In this document: piece after piece, positions 1 to 12,783 of the stretch
How positions within the stretch are numbered: the first letter of the stretch is position 1
How the letters are laid out: every line of letters starts with the position of its first letter
Assembly: GCA_026706665.1 (NCBI GenBank)
Contig: JAPOYI010000076.1
Coordinates: 1 to 35,280 of the forward strand
Origin: Gammaproteobacteria bacterium
GTDB lineage: Bacteria > Pseudomonadota > Gammaproteobacteria > Pseudomonadales > Azotimanducaceae
DNA length: 35,280 nt
Direction: 5' to 3'
The notes under the pieces: model-generated
Database searches by the model: none
Told to the model about the DNA's origin: nothing
What the model saw: the letters and a program-made list of their open reading frames with translations, nothing else
Program-made: the position numbers and the translations under genes

Positions 1-1
1 C

Positions 2-295
2 GACGCGCTGTTCGCCGCCGACCCGCTCGGCAACCGCATGGGCCAGGACATGACGGCCCGCTGGACGCTCGAGGCCGCCTACGGGATCCCCGCGTTCGGG
101 GAGCGGTTCATCGGCGCCCCGACCTTCGGCTACGGCGCCTCGGACTTCGGCCGCGACATGAGCCTCGGCTGGCAACTCGAGCCGGACGGCGCGGACGCCC
201 CGGACCTGACGTTCGGGCTCAAGCTCAGCCGCCGGGAAAAACCCCCGAACCCGCCGGAGCACGGTTTCGGGATCGAGATGCGGACCCGATGGTGA
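2..295 (+). CDS. C-terminal end of an autotransporter-like outer-membrane beta-barrel protein (partial)
   Basis: The frame is open from base 2 with no start in the window, so this is the 3' end of a longer gene cut by the window edge. The visible 97 residues alternate polar and hydrophobic or aromatic positions, with recurrent Gly-Trp and Gly-Tyr pairs, as in amphipathic beta-strands. The protein ends in an aromatic residue (...RTRW), the usual C-terminal signal for BAM-dependent outer-membrane insertion. The pattern of a Pro/Glu turn followed by a short 'HGFGIEMRTRW' last strand resembles autotransporter-type barrels of uncultured marine gammaproteobacteria. That family assignment is from memory of the pattern, not from a search. 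The gene converges on dinG, with 82 bases between the stops. Its passenger or substrate cannot be seen. Confidence 0.6.
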   Translation, partial: DALFAADPLGNRMGQDMTARWTLEAAYGIPAFGERFIGAPTFGYGASDFGRDMSLGWQLEPDGADAPDLTFGLKLSRREKPPNPPEHGFGIEMRTRW

Positions 296-377
296 ATCGG
301 GTGTGGATTCACGTCGTCGAAGCGGTCGGGTAGCCAGGTCTGTCGAGGGGCGGGCGCCGTTCGGCCCTGTGCCAACG

Positions 378-2462
378 CTAATCCGCGCGGGAACCGATCT
401 CCAATCGATACGGAGGAAGTGATTCCAGGATCGACCTGCCATATCGCAACGTGACGATGCGGCGGTCAAGCAGCGTGATCCGCCCGCGGTCTTCCTCGTG
501 GCGGATCAGCCGGCCACAGGCCTGCACGAGGCGAAGCGCCGCCTCCGGCAGGGCGACCTCGAAGAACGGCGCCCGCCCCTGACTCTCCAGCCACTCGGCA
601 AACGCCTGTTCCACCGGGTTGTCCGGTGCTGCGAACGGCAGCTTGGCGATGATGACGTGGCGGCAGTATTCGTGCGGCAGGTCGACGCCTTCGGCGAAGC
701 TCGCGAGCCCCAGGATATAGCTCGGTTCGCCCGCGTCCACGGCGGATCGATGCGCCGTGAGGAGCGCCTGCTTCGATCCTTCGTCCTGCAAACGGCAACG
801 GTCCCGGATGCGGGCCGGCAACGCGGCTACCACGTCACGAAACTGACGCCAGGACGAAAACAGCGCCAGTGCGCTCGGTTCGAGTTCCAGCAGTTCGGGA
901 ATCAGTTCCGAAATCTCTTCCGTATGCGCCTGCGCGTCGCGCGGGTCGGAGCGCATTGCCGGCACGTTGAAACTGGCGAGGCGCGGGTAGTCGAAGGGAC
1001 TGGGAATGAAATGCCGGCTGGACGCATCGGGGAGTCCGGACTTCTCGAGAAAGCGGTCGAAGCTGCCGAGCGCCCGCATCGTTCCGGACGTGCAAAGCGC
1101 GCCGTAACAACGCTCCCACAGTTGTTCCCGAAGCGTCTCGCCCGGTTGCAGAGGGGCGGACACGAACTCGAGGTCCGCATCATTCTCGAACCTGAGTCGC
1201 GTCACCCAACGCGCCATGAGCCGTCCATCGACGCCGCCGTCAGTCCCCGATGCGTAGTCCCGAAACAGCGATGCCGCCTCCTCCGCACGTCCCGCCAACT
1301 GTCCCGCGGGGCCGAGCCAGTCTTCGGCGAGATACCCGTTGGGCCAGTTGCGTTCGCCCTTCGACACTTCCTCGAGGTAGCCCTGGAAAGTTGCCAGGCG
1401 TTCTGTCAGAGAGCCGAGGCTGCCGCTCAGGGGATCGCAGACGTCCGCGATTTCCCCGGGTACGCGACCCAGGACGAATCGGCAGTTCGCGCGCTCCTCC
1501 CACGCCCGGTCAAAGTCCAGCTGACCTGCCAGATCATCGAGATCACGGATCAGGCCCGTCGCGACAGCCGTGTCCACCGCCAGGGATGACGCCAACTCCA
1601 CCAGTTCTCCAGGCCGGGAAAAGTGCTGGGCGCAAGTGCCGACAGTGGTCTCCACCTGTTCCAGCCAGTCCCGCGTTCCGCGCAGCCGCGCGCGCGCCGT
1701 CAGGTGTTCGCGTGCCTTGTCCGCAATGTGGTGCGCCTCGTCCACAACGAGGATGGTCTCCTCCGGCGGCGGCAGGATTACGCCCCCACCCAGGCCAAGG
1801 TCCGCCAGAACGAGATCGTGGTTCGCCACGACGACGCGCGCTTCCTCTGCCTCGCGACGGGCCTGGTAGAACGGACAGACGCCGAAGAAGCCACATCGAT
1901 TGTGCGTGCAGCCACGATGATCCGTCGTCACGGCGGACCACGCCCGGGGCCGCACACCCTCGTCCCAGGTGTCGAGTTCGCCGTTCCAGTCGCCCTGCTC
2001 GAACGCGGCGTACATCCGTTGATAGGTGGGAACGTCCTGCGGTTCCGGCACTTCAAGCAGCGATTCCTGGGCACCATCGCCGTAGCGTCGCTCATCGAGC
2101 CGCTTGAGACAGACGTAGCGCCTTCGACCCTTGGCAAGCGCAAAGTCGAAGTCGAGGTCGGTGTGCGCCTGCAGGTCCGGCAGGTCTCCGAAAACGACCT
2201 GCTCCTGCAGCGCGACGGTCGCGGTGCTGATGAGCACCCTCAAGCCCAGCGCCTGTGCCAGGGGGATGACCGCCAGGCAATACGCGGCAGTCTTGCCGGT
2301 CCCCGTCCCCGCCTCGATGACGCACAGGCGCGGTCGCTCGCCGCTCAAGGCGCGGGTGACGTACGCGATCATCTCCCGCTGGCCCCTGCGCGGCCTGAAC
2401 CCGCGGCCTTCCAGCCACGAACTGTACGCGCCCTGGATCAGGGCCTTGTAGTCATCCTCCAC
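378..2462 (-). CDS. dinG: DinG-type ATP-dependent DNA helicase (XPD/Rad3-like, Fe-S)
   Basis: A 694-residue superfamily 2 helicase of the DinG/XPD group, which unwinds DNA 5'-3' and acts on structures such as R-loops and D-loops during repair and replication. A Walker A motif AGTGTGKT lies at residues 51-58 and the DEAH box at 241-244. Four cysteines at about 118, 185, 190 and 196 sit between these motifs, where the family binds a 4Fe-4S cluster. The C-terminal half has the helicase motifs SPFDYP, ASFAEGVDLP and QACGRLIRHEEDRG. The start is a GTG (bases 2462-2460) in the MEDDYK context. It stands alone after a 251-base gap from the upstream transglycosylase gene. No LexA box was recognised. 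The family is clear; DinG versus the related YoaA is less certain. Confidence 0.85.
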   Translation of the reverse strand: MEDDYKALIQGAYSSWLEGRGFRPRRGQREMIAYVTRALSGERPRLCVIEAGTGTGKTAAYCLAVIPLAQALGLRVLISTATVALQEQVVFGDLPDLQAHTDLDFDFALAKGRRRYVCLKRLDERRYGDGAQESLLEVPEPQDVPTYQRMYAAFEQGDWNGELDTWDEGVRPRAWSAVTTDHRGCTHNRCGFFGVCPFYQARREAEEARVVVANHDLVLADLGLGGGVILPPPEETILVVDEAHHIADKAREHLTARARLRGTRDWLEQVETTVGTCAQHFSRPGELVELASSLAVDTAVATGLIRDLDDLAGQLDFDRAWEERANCRFVLGRVPGEIADVCDPLSGSLGSLTERLATFQGYLEEVSKGERNWPNGYLAEDWLGPAGQLAGRAEEAASLFRDYASGTDGGVDGRLMARWVTRLRFENDADLEFVSAPLQPGETLREQLWERCYGALCTSGTMRALGSFDRFLEKSGLPDASSRHFIPSPFDYPRLASFNVPAMRSDPRDAQAHTEEISELIPELLELEPSALALFSSWRQFRDVVAALPARIRDRCRLQDEGSKQALLTAHRSAVDAGEPSYILGLASFAEGVDLPHEYCRHVIIAKLPFAAPDNPVEQAFAEWLESQGRAPFFEVALPEAALRLVQACGRLIRHEEDRGRITLLDRRIVTLRYGRSILESLPPYRLEIGSRAD

Positions 2463-2565
2463 GGCGCGGAATCCGTCGTGTATTTCCGGTCTGAATCCTC
2501 GCTGCCGCAGTTCGCGGCACCTGGCACCTGGTGATTGTCAGAGAAGTGTCCATAGCCGGCGCCAT

Positions 2566-2584
2566 GCGAGGGGCACCCCCTCGC
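2566..2584. repeat. Perfect 8-bp inverted repeat between the transglycosylase gene and dinG
   Basis: The arms GCGAGGGG (2566-2573) and CCCCTCGC (2577-2584) are perfectly complementary around a 3-base loop. The repeat lies about 130 bases after the transglycosylase stop and 104 bases before the dinG start. No T-run follows on either strand, so it is not a typical intrinsic terminator. It could be a weak terminator, an RNA-stabilising hairpin or a protein-binding site. Confidence 0.4.
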
Positions 2585-2713
2585 GCTCCCCTTGCTTCGT
2601 GGCGCTTGACCGTATGCTACGCGAAGCCGGCACCCGACTGGCAACCCGGTCGCGTCAGTTCACCAGGGAATACACCCCGCCCGGCAAGTCCAGCGCGGGC
2701 GGGCACCTGTCCG

Positions 2714-6526
<3,813 letters not shown>

Positions 6527-6540
6527 TGAATCAACCCCTC

Positions 6541-6570
6541 TTTCCGCAACTTTCCCGCAACTTTCCGCAG
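6541..6570. repeat. Three short tandem repeats between smc and zipA
   Basis: Plus-strand units TTTCCGCAAC (6541-6550), TTTCCCGCAAC (6551-6561) and TTTCCGCAG (6562-6570) follow each other directly. They fill about half of the 62-base smc-zipA gap, just upstream of the zipA ribosome site. They could come from slippage or be a binding site; nothing further can be said. Confidence 0.45.
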
Positions 6571-6588
6571 GTCTTCAACAACAGGCGC

Positions 6589-9500
6589 TCAGACGGCGGC
6601 CATCGCCGCCGCCTCATCCAGATCCACCGAAACCAGTCGCGACACGCCCGGCTCGTTCATCGTCACACCGAGGAGCTGGTCCGCCATTTCCATGGTCAGC
6701 TTGTTGTGCGTGACCACCACGAATTGCACCTCGCTCGACATTTCCTCCAGCAGTTGCGCGAACCGGACCACGTTCGTGTCGTCGAGCGGCGCATCCACCT
6801 CGTCCAGCAGGCATACCGGGCTCGGGTTGAGCTGGAAGATGGAAAAGACCAGCGCGATCGCCGTCATGGCCTTCTCGCCTCCCGACAGCATCTGTATGCC
6901 CGAGTTCCGTTTTCCGGGAGGGCGGGCCATCAGGCTCACCCCCGCGTCCAGCAGGTTGTCCCCGGTCAGCTCAAGGTAGGCATGCCCGCCACCGAAAAGC
7001 TTGGGGAACAGGTTCTTCAGGTGTTCGTTTACCGCGTCGAAAGTCGACTTGAATCGCGTCCTCGTTTCGCGGTCGATTCTCTCTATCGCCGCCCGCAAGG
7101 TACTGAGAGCCCGTTCAAGATCTTCGTTCTGCGCGTCGAGATAGCGCTTGCGTTCCGATTGCGTTTCCAACTCCTCGAGTGCTGCAAGATTGACCGCACC
7201 GAGCCGCTTGATCTGGCGTTCGATTCTCTCCAGCCGCTCACGCCAAGCCGGTTCATCGGCGTTCTCGGGCAATGCCGCGGAGGCCTCATCGACGTTCACG
7301 CCGGTATTGCCGAGCTGCTCGGTCAAGTCGGCATACCTCGCCGAGACTCCCTCGCGGTCCACCTGGGCGGCATGCAGGCGGCGCCGGGCCTCCTCTACCG
7401 CCGCATCGCTTCGCTGACGTTGTTCCTGGCGAGTGCGTATTGAAGTTTCGGCCTTCTCTACGCGAAGGCGAATGTCCGCCAGTTGCCTGTCGACACCAAC
7501 CTTTTCCCGGAGCTTCTCCTGCAGGGATGCTTCGAGTGCCGGAAGCGGTTTCAGGTTCGCTGCGATGTCGTCCCTGCATTCACGCACAAGGGTTTCGAAT
7601 TCCGACCGCTGATCGTGCAATCGCGAGCGAACCGTTCCGGCCGCAGACAGCTTCGTGGTCAGGTGCTCATGTTCCACCTGCAGCGCATGCAAACGTGTTC
7701 GGCGCCCTGCCGCGTCCTGCCGTGCCGTTTCCAGGCGTTGCACCTGGCGGGCACGTGCGCTACCCAGTTCGGCGCGTTCCGCTTCCAGCGTTTGCGCTTC
7801 CCGCTTCAGCGATGCCAGGCGTGTCTGCGCGGTCGCCATGCGATCCATTTCCGATGCGATCTGCGCCGCTATCTCTTCGCGCTCGGACTCCGCGCGATCC
7901 TGGCGCGCAGTCGCTTCCTCCATGCGAACCCGGTGCACTCCCTGCTCCGTTCGAAGACGGGACAGAAGGTCGCCGCAATCGCGGTAACGGCGCTGCAACC
8001 GGTCACGACGGCCATCGAGCTCGACAACGTGCTGTCTGCCCCTCGTCACCAGCCCATCCAGTTCCGCAACCCTGCTGTCCGCCCGCACCAGGCGGGCGCC
8101 GAGGTGTTCCAGGTCCTTCGCGCGCTCGACGACGCCCAGCGCCGCGTCCTCCGTCCGGTTTACGCGGACCCAATCCGCGCCGAGCCAGACGGCATCCCGC
8201 GTGACGATGCTCTCGCCGGACTTCAGGTTGCACCTGTGGGCCAATGCGACATCCAGTGTCTCTGCCGCGAACACACCTGCGAGCATGGCGCCAACCGGGC
8301 CCCTGTCGGTGCCCACCAGCGCTGCCAAAGGGGGAAGTTGCATGCCGTTCGGACTCGCATCGACCTCCTGACCTTCGTACAGGACGACGCGACCCGCTTC
8401 CAGACCGCACAAATCGTCCGCAAAGTTCCCGATATCATCGACCCTGATCGCGCGCAGATCGGCTCCGAGAACCGTTTCCACCGCGCGTTCCCACCCCGGT
8501 TCGACAATCAGTTCCGCGCCCAGGCGCGGCGCCCGGCCAAGCGCCAGCGCGCCGATCCATTCCCGCGCCTCGTGATTCTCCTGGCCCAGCGCGGCTTGCT
8601 GCAACGCATCCAAAGCCGCGAATTCGTCTCGCAGACCCTGTGTTTCGGCGCGCGCTGCCTGCAGTGCGCTCTCGTGGGAAACGACGGCCTCGCGCGCCGA
8701 CGCCAGTTCGGTGGCGCAGGTTCCGAGCTCCGCCTCCGTCACATCGTGGCGACGTTCAGCCTCCTCCAGTTCCCCCGCCAGGTCATCGGAGGGAAAGGCG
8801 TATTCGCCGTTTTGTTCTTCGAGTTGCTCAAAGCGCTGACGCAGACGATCCAGGTTCTGCTGTATGTGCTCGACGCGGTTTTCTTCCACCCGCAATTCAC
8901 GGTCATTGGCCGACGCGCGCGAAACGAACTCCGACCACTGGGCCTCGCTCGCACGCGTATCGTCTTCGGCGGTAGCCAGGGCTTCGGCTACTCGACCATC
9001 TTCCTTTCTGGCTTCGTCCAGCTCCGGCAGCTTGGCGGCGATGGCCGCCTCCAGCAGGGCCGCTTCCCGCTTGTCTTTTTCGAGCTGGCCAAGGGTTTCA
9101 TCCAATCGGCGTTGCGCGCCACGGAGATCATCCTCGAGCTGCTCCTGGCGCTGACGATTGAACCTGATGGCCGACTCGGTCTCTCCGATCTTCGCACCGA
9201 TTTCGTAGACCAGTCCCTGGACCCGGTTGAACGCATCGGCATGTTCCTGCTGCTCGGCGCGCGCCCGTTCGATATTCACGTCGTCACGCCGCAAGCCGCT
9301 CAATGCCCGATCATGTTCGACTTCCAGGCGCTTCAAGGTTCGTTCGCGCTCCTCCAGGTCCGCGTTCATGGTCCTGATTCGTAGCACCAGCAGCTCGGCA
9401 GTACGGAGCCGTTCCTCCCGCTTCAGTTCCCGGTAGCGCGCCGCGGCCCGGGCCTGCCGCTGCAGGTGGCGCAACCGGTCTTCCAGTTCCTGGCGGATGT

Positions 9501-10086
9501 CGCGCAGGCGATCAAGGTTCTCCGTCGCGCGCCGCATCCGGTTCTCCGTCTCCCGGCGGCGCTCCCTGTACTTCGAAATACCGGCGGACTCCTCGAGGTA
9601 AGCTCGCAAGTCCTCGGGTCTGGCCTCGACCAGTTCGCCGATCATGCCCTGCTCGATGATGGAGTAGCCGCGTGGCCCGAAACCGGTGCCGAGGAACACG
9701 TCCACGATGTCGCGCCGGCGACACCGGTTTCCGTTCAGGTAGTAGGTGGAGTGGGCATCCCGCGTGAGTTCCCGGCGCACCGCGATGCGTCCGAAACTCG
9801 CATACTCGCCCCCGAGGCGACCGTCCGTGTTGTCGAAGGAAAGCTCGATGGACGCCATTGCCGTCGCATTGCGGGAATTCGAGCCCTTGAAGATGACGTC
9901 TTCGATGGATTCTCCCCGCAACTTGAGCGCGGAGCTCTCACCCATCACCCAGCGAACGGCATCGATGATGTTCGACTTACCGCAACCGTTGGGGCCAACG
10001 ACCGCACACCGATTCCCGGGAAAGGTTATCGACGTCGGGTCGACGAATGACTTGAACCCCGTGAGCTTGATTCCGTCAAGACGCAT
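6589..10086 (-). CDS. smc: Chromosome segregation ATPase SMC
   Basis: A 1165-residue structural maintenance of chromosomes protein, which compacts and segregates the chromosome with ScpA and ScpB. The N-terminal head has the Walker A motif GPNGCGKS at residues 31-38 and the FLGTGFGPRGYSIIEQG segment. Two long Glu/Arg/Leu-rich coiled coils flank a hinge at about 515-680. The C-terminal head has the ABC signature LSGGEKAMTA near residue 1064, then Walker B CLLDEVDAPLDD. The length is normal for the family. It is first in the smc-zipA-ligA group. Its upstream 212-base gap holds a weak promoter candidate on the minus strand (TTGGTG at 10171-10166, 18-base spacer, TGCTAT at 10147-10142). Many gammaproteobacteria use MukBEF instead; having SMC here fits the Pseudomonas/Chromatiales-like side of the class. 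Confidence 0.97.
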   Translation of the reverse strand: MRLDGIKLTGFKSFVDPTSITFPGNRCAVVGPNGCGKSNIIDAVRWVMGESSALKLRGESIEDVIFKGSNSRNATAMASIELSFDNTDGRLGGEYASFGRIAVRRELTRDAHSTYYLNGNRCRRRDIVDVFLGTGFGPRGYSIIEQGMIGELVEARPEDLRAYLEESAGISKYRERRRETENRMRRATENLDRLRDIRQELEDRLRHLQRQARAAARYRELKREERLRTAELLVLRIRTMNADLEERERTLKRLEVEHDRALSGLRRDDVNIERARAEQQEHADAFNRVQGLVYEIGAKIGETESAIRFNRQRQEQLEDDLRGAQRRLDETLGQLEKDKREAALLEAAIAAKLPELDEARKEDGRVAEALATAEDDTRASEAQWSEFVSRASANDRELRVEENRVEHIQQNLDRLRQRFEQLEEQNGEYAFPSDDLAGELEEAERRHDVTEAELGTCATELASAREAVVSHESALQAARAETQGLRDEFAALDALQQAALGQENHEAREWIGALALGRAPRLGAELIVEPGWERAVETVLGADLRAIRVDDIGNFADDLCGLEAGRVVLYEGQEVDASPNGMQLPPLAALVGTDRGPVGAMLAGVFAAETLDVALAHRCNLKSGESIVTRDAVWLGADWVRVNRTEDAALGVVERAKDLEHLGARLVRADSRVAELDGLVTRGRQHVVELDGRRDRLQRRYRDCGDLLSRLRTEQGVHRVRMEEATARQDRAESEREEIAAQIASEMDRMATAQTRLASLKREAQTLEAERAELGSARARQVQRLETARQDAAGRRTRLHALQVEHEHLTTKLSAAGTVRSRLHDQRSEFETLVRECRDDIAANLKPLPALEASLQEKLREKVGVDRQLADIRLRVEKAETSIRTRQEQRQRSDAAVEEARRRLHAAQVDREGVSARYADLTEQLGNTGVNVDEASAALPENADEPAWRERLERIERQIKRLGAVNLAALEELETQSERKRYLDAQNEDLERALSTLRAAIERIDRETRTRFKSTFDAVNEHLKNLFPKLFGGGHAYLELTGDNLLDAGVSLMARPPGKRNSGIQMLSGGEKAMTAIALVFSIFQLNPSPVCLLDEVDAPLDDTNVVRFAQLLEEMSSEVQFVVVTHNKLTMEMADQLLGVTMNEPGVSRLVSVDLDEAAAMAAV

Positions 10087-10180
10087 TCAGCGAGTGGTCG
10101 TATTCGCTAAGCCAGCGCTAGTTTAACGAAATCAGCCTTCGATAGCACCTTTAGAAAATCGTTAGCACCAACGCCTGGTT

Positions 10181-10246
10181 TTGTGGGTGTCCCCAAGTTG
10201 TGGCCTGAGTTGTGGGTTGTCCCCAACCCGGCCCATGGGTGTCCCA
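10181..10246. repeat. Clustered short repeats and hairpin upstream of smc
   Basis: Three near-copies lie within 66 bases: TTGTGGGTGTCCCCAA (10181-10196), TTGTGGGTTGTCCCCAA (10210-10226) and ATGGGTGTCCCAA (10234-10246). The middle copy contains a perfect hairpin, GGGTTG (10214-10219) with CAACCC (10224-10229) around TCCC. They sit between the ccmI stop and the smc start. No T-run follows on the minus strand, so terminator function is doubtful. An operator array or a small dispersed repeat is possible. Confidence 0.5.
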
Positions 10247-10298
10247 AGACCGGCCAAGATCGTCGGTGGGGCGAAATCCGTCGGGCTCGATTCTGGCG

Positions 10299-11804
10299 CT
10301 ATGGCCGGCGGCGATCGATGTGCAGGTGAACCGGTTCGGCGCTCAGGCTGCCCACCCAGATCGGACTTTCCAGGTCTCCGGCCATCGCGGTGGTTGATCC
10401 ACCGAGGGCGACGCGAGCCACCAGTGCCAGGGTCTCGACTCCCTGCAATCCGCGACCGGCAAGCATGGCGTCGGCGTCCGTCAACGCGATCCGGGCGGGT
10501 AGATCACCCGCCGTAATCCGTTTCACGACCAGGGGCGGTCCCGGCTGTTCAGCGTCCCGCGCTATCACGAACACGATCGCGGCGGGAGCGACATCGAAGG
10601 CCGCGTCGAGGGAAACGTCCACGGTCGCCGTGGCAGACCCCGGTACGGCATCCGAGGAGAAGGTCAGTTCCACGTGCGGCTGGGTGCCGGGGTCCACGGG
10701 CCGCGCGGACACCTCGACATCGTCCGCCGAAGCCGCTGCATTGCCCGTGTCGGACAGCCGTGCCACCACTTCGACCAGACCCCCGTCCGACAATCGCGTA
10801 GCTCCGCCCATTCCAACGGAATCGTCGAGCAGCACCGTCTGGGACGCCCTGGCCCGTACGCGCACGGCGGCCAGGGGCATGCCGCCTCCGACCGGACGAG
10901 CGAAGACGAACAGCCAGGGTCGGCGCGTCTCACCTTCGACGTTCACGGAAACCTCGATCAGGGGCCGCGCGGGGTCGAGCTGCGAGCGGGCAACTGTCAT
11001 CAGATCCTCGAGCAACGCGCGGCGGGATTCCGGCAACGGTTGTCCGGTGGCCCGCGCCAGGTAACCCGAAGCCTCGGCGAAGGCGCTCCGGCGCATGGCG
11101 TCCATCGCGAGCATTTCCAGCATCGCCGGGTGGGCGGGACGCGCGGCGAGCACGCGCTCCACGACCTGCCGCGTCCTGTCCGTCAGGCCGCGTTCCGCCA
11201 GGTAACTCGCCTGCGCCCACGCCGCATCCGCCTCTTCGTTCGGGCCCGCCAGATCGCGGAGCTTCGCGAAGGCAATTTCCGCACCCCGGTAGTCGGAAAG
11301 GCGCATCCGGGAATGGCCCAGGAAGAACCAGGTATCCACGTCCTCCGGATTGCGCCCGGCCCGGGCCGACAGCGCCTTCTCCGCGCTCGCCAGAGCAGCG
11401 CGGTCGACGCCGTCACTGACCAGCACATCGCCGGCACGCACCAGGGCGGACGCATGCGGCTCGCCCCAGATTGCGTACAGACCCAGGGCAACGACGGCGA
11501 GCCCCGCTCCCGTCAACGCGACGATGCGCAGGGGCGGCTGAAGGCTCCCTGATGGCGAGTCCGTTTCAGGACCTTCCGACTCGATCAGGTCGAGAGCAAG
11601 TTCCTCTTCCAGTTCGGCCAGGGTCGGCGTATCCAACGCCTGCACGCGGCCCTCCGCAACCAGTTCCTGGCGCCGGTCGGCGAACAGGGCCGCGCTGGCG
11701 GACGTTCGATCCATCGCGCGCGCGCGGTTCCGCCTTGCGCCGAAGACGACGTATAGCACCACCACCGAGGCGAACAGGGCCGCAAGGACGAACGCCCCGA
11801 TCAT
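10299..11804 (-). CDS. ccmI: Cytochrome c biogenesis protein CcmI (apocytochrome chaperone)
   Basis: A 501-residue membrane protein of System I cytochrome c maturation that holds apocytochrome c and presents it to CcmF/CcmH. Two N-terminal membrane helices (about 1-21 and 93-112) flank a cytoplasmic loop with the EELALD-type CcmI segment. Tetratricopeptide repeats run from about 125 to 260 (DTWFFLGHSRMRLSDYRGAE). The remaining 220 residues look like two copies of the periplasmic beta-rich domain that closes many CcmI proteins: about 278-380 and 388-497. Each copy has I/V-E/D-V-S, then a V-F-V-x-A-R strand and a V-x-x-x-A-R-x strand. The start overlaps the ccmH stop as ATGA. It is last in the ccm operon; the next gene, smc, is 212 bases on. 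Confidence 0.92.
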   Translation of the reverse strand: MIGAFVLAALFASVVVLYVVFGARRNRARAMDRTSASAALFADRRQELVAEGRVQALDTPTLAELEEELALDLIESEGPETDSPSGSLQPPLRIVALTGAGLAVVALGLYAIWGEPHASALVRAGDVLVSDGVDRAALASAEKALSARAGRNPEDVDTWFFLGHSRMRLSDYRGAEIAFAKLRDLAGPNEEADAAWAQASYLAERGLTDRTRQVVERVLAARPAHPAMLEMLAMDAMRRSAFAEASGYLARATGQPLPESRRALLEDLMTVARSQLDPARPLIEVSVNVEGETRRPWLFVFARPVGGGMPLAAVRVRARASQTVLLDDSVGMGGATRLSDGGLVEVVARLSDTGNAAASADDVEVSARPVDPGTQPHVELTFSSDAVPGSATATVDVSLDAAFDVAPAAIVFVIARDAEQPGPPLVVKRITAGDLPARIALTDADAMLAGRGLQGVETLALVARVALGGSTTAMAGDLESPIWVGSLSAEPVHLHIDRRRP

Positions 11805-12247
11805 GGATCGTCTTCAAGCAGCCGCGCGATTCGCTCGCGCTCCCGATCGTCGAGGGGAGCGCGCCGCCGAAACAGGCCCACGCGACCGACAACCACGATT
11901 GCAACCAGCAGCAGCAACGGCGGAATCGCCCAAAGCGGCCAGTTCGTCATCCGGAATTCCGGGTCGTAGAGCACGAAGTCACCGTAACGTTCCTGCAGGT
12001 GCGCGCGCACGTCGTCATCGGTCGCGCCGTCTTCCAGCAGGCGCCGAACCGTTCGGCGCAAATCCCGCGCGATCGGCGCCCCCGAACTCGCGAGCGATTC
12101 GTTCAGGCACTTGGGGCACCTCAGTTCCGCGAGCAACTCCCGGTAGCGATCCGCCAGGTTCGGATCCGAGAAGTCGAATCCATCGATGGCCGAAGCGCCG
12201 AGCAGGCCCGACGCGGCGATCAGCAGCGCGCAGATTCGCAGCATCAT
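11801..12247 (-). CDS. ccmH: Cytochrome c biogenesis protein CcmH (thiol oxidoreductase subunit)
   Basis: A 148-residue protein corresponding to the short, CycL-type CcmH, with the TPR part encoded separately as ccmI. It has an N-terminal signal helix (about 4-20). The redox motif is LRCPKC (Cys44 and Cys47), followed by LNESLASS, the family hallmark. A C-terminal membrane helix lies at about 103-122 ([18 protein letters not shown]). It reduces the heme-binding CXXCH motif of apocytochrome c in the periplasm, together with CcmG. The start is ATGATG at 12247; the first ATG overlaps the ccmG stop (ATGA), and the second ATG is an equal alternative. The frame runs on upstream inside ccmG and ccmF without biological meaning. 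Confidence 0.95.
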   Translation of the reverse strand: MMLRICALLIAASGLLGASAIDGFDFSDPNLADRYRELLAELRCPKCLNESLASSGAPIARDLRRTVRRLLEDGATDDDVRAHLQERYGDFVLYDPEFRMTNWPLWAIPPLLLLVAIVVVGRVGLFRRRAPLDDRERERIARLLEDDP

Positions 12248-12783
12248 GGCGGGGGTCCCAGCGCCGCCATGGCGGGCTGCAGTTCTTCTCGCCAGATGCC
12301 TTCGTTGACGTCGCCCACGCGTTTGTAGCGAATGATGCCGTCCGCATCCAGGAGAAACGTCTCCGGCGCTCCGTAGACGCCCAGTTCGACGCCGAAATCG
12401 CCGGTAACGTCCACGATGTTGAAGTCGTAGGGATCTCCATGCCGCGTCAGCCATCGGCTCGCCGCATGGGGATCGTCCTTGTAGTTGATGCCGACCAGCG
12501 ATATCCCGGTCTCCTCGGCGATGCGCCCGAGTTCGGCGTGCTCGGCCAGGCACGTGGGACACCAGGTGGCCCAGACGTTGACGAGCCGGCGCTCCCCGAC
12601 CAGGTCCGCGAGAGAGGCGCGCTCGCCGGGCTTTCCCAGTACCGGAAGATCGAAATCCGGAAACGGCTTGTGGATCAGCGCCGACGGCAAATCGTGGGGA
12701 TCGCGCAGGGTGAAACCCAGGTACAGAAAAGACGCCAGGACCATGAACAGGGCCACCGGTATGAACAGACGCGCCCGGCTCAC
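12244..12783 (-). CDS. ccmG: Thiol:disulfide interchange protein CcmG (DsbE)
   Basis: A 179-residue membrane-anchored thioredoxin-fold reductase that keeps apocytochrome c or CcmH cysteines reduced in the periplasm. One N-terminal membrane helix (about 6-24) is followed by the KPFPDFDLP entry typical of DsbE. The active site is WCPTC, with Cys75 and Cys78. The [10 protein letters not shown] segment carries the cis-proline and the GVYGAPET motif of CcmG. The chosen start is the GTG at 12783-12781 (VSRARLF), which forms a GTGA overlap with the ccmF stop and gives a normal family length. The frame is open upstream to 12948, but that part lies wholly within ccmF. Confidence 0.95.
   Translation of the reverse strand: MSRARLFIPVALFMVLASFLYLGFTLRDPHDLPSALIHKPFPDFDLPVLGKPGERASLADLVGERRLVNVWATWCPTCLAEHAELGRIAEETGISLVGINYKDDPHAASRWLTRHGDPYDFNIVDVTGDFGVELGVYGAPETFLLDADGIIRYKRVGDVNEGIWREELQPAMAALGPPP

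Noticed and set aside
2566-2584. Hairpin considered as an intrinsic terminator
   Set aside because: No T-run follows on either strand, so it is listed only as an inverted repeat.
7483-9384. A 633-codon open frame on the plus strand inside smc
   Set aside because: It is antisense to the coiled-coil coding region of smc, with no domain and no ribosome site.
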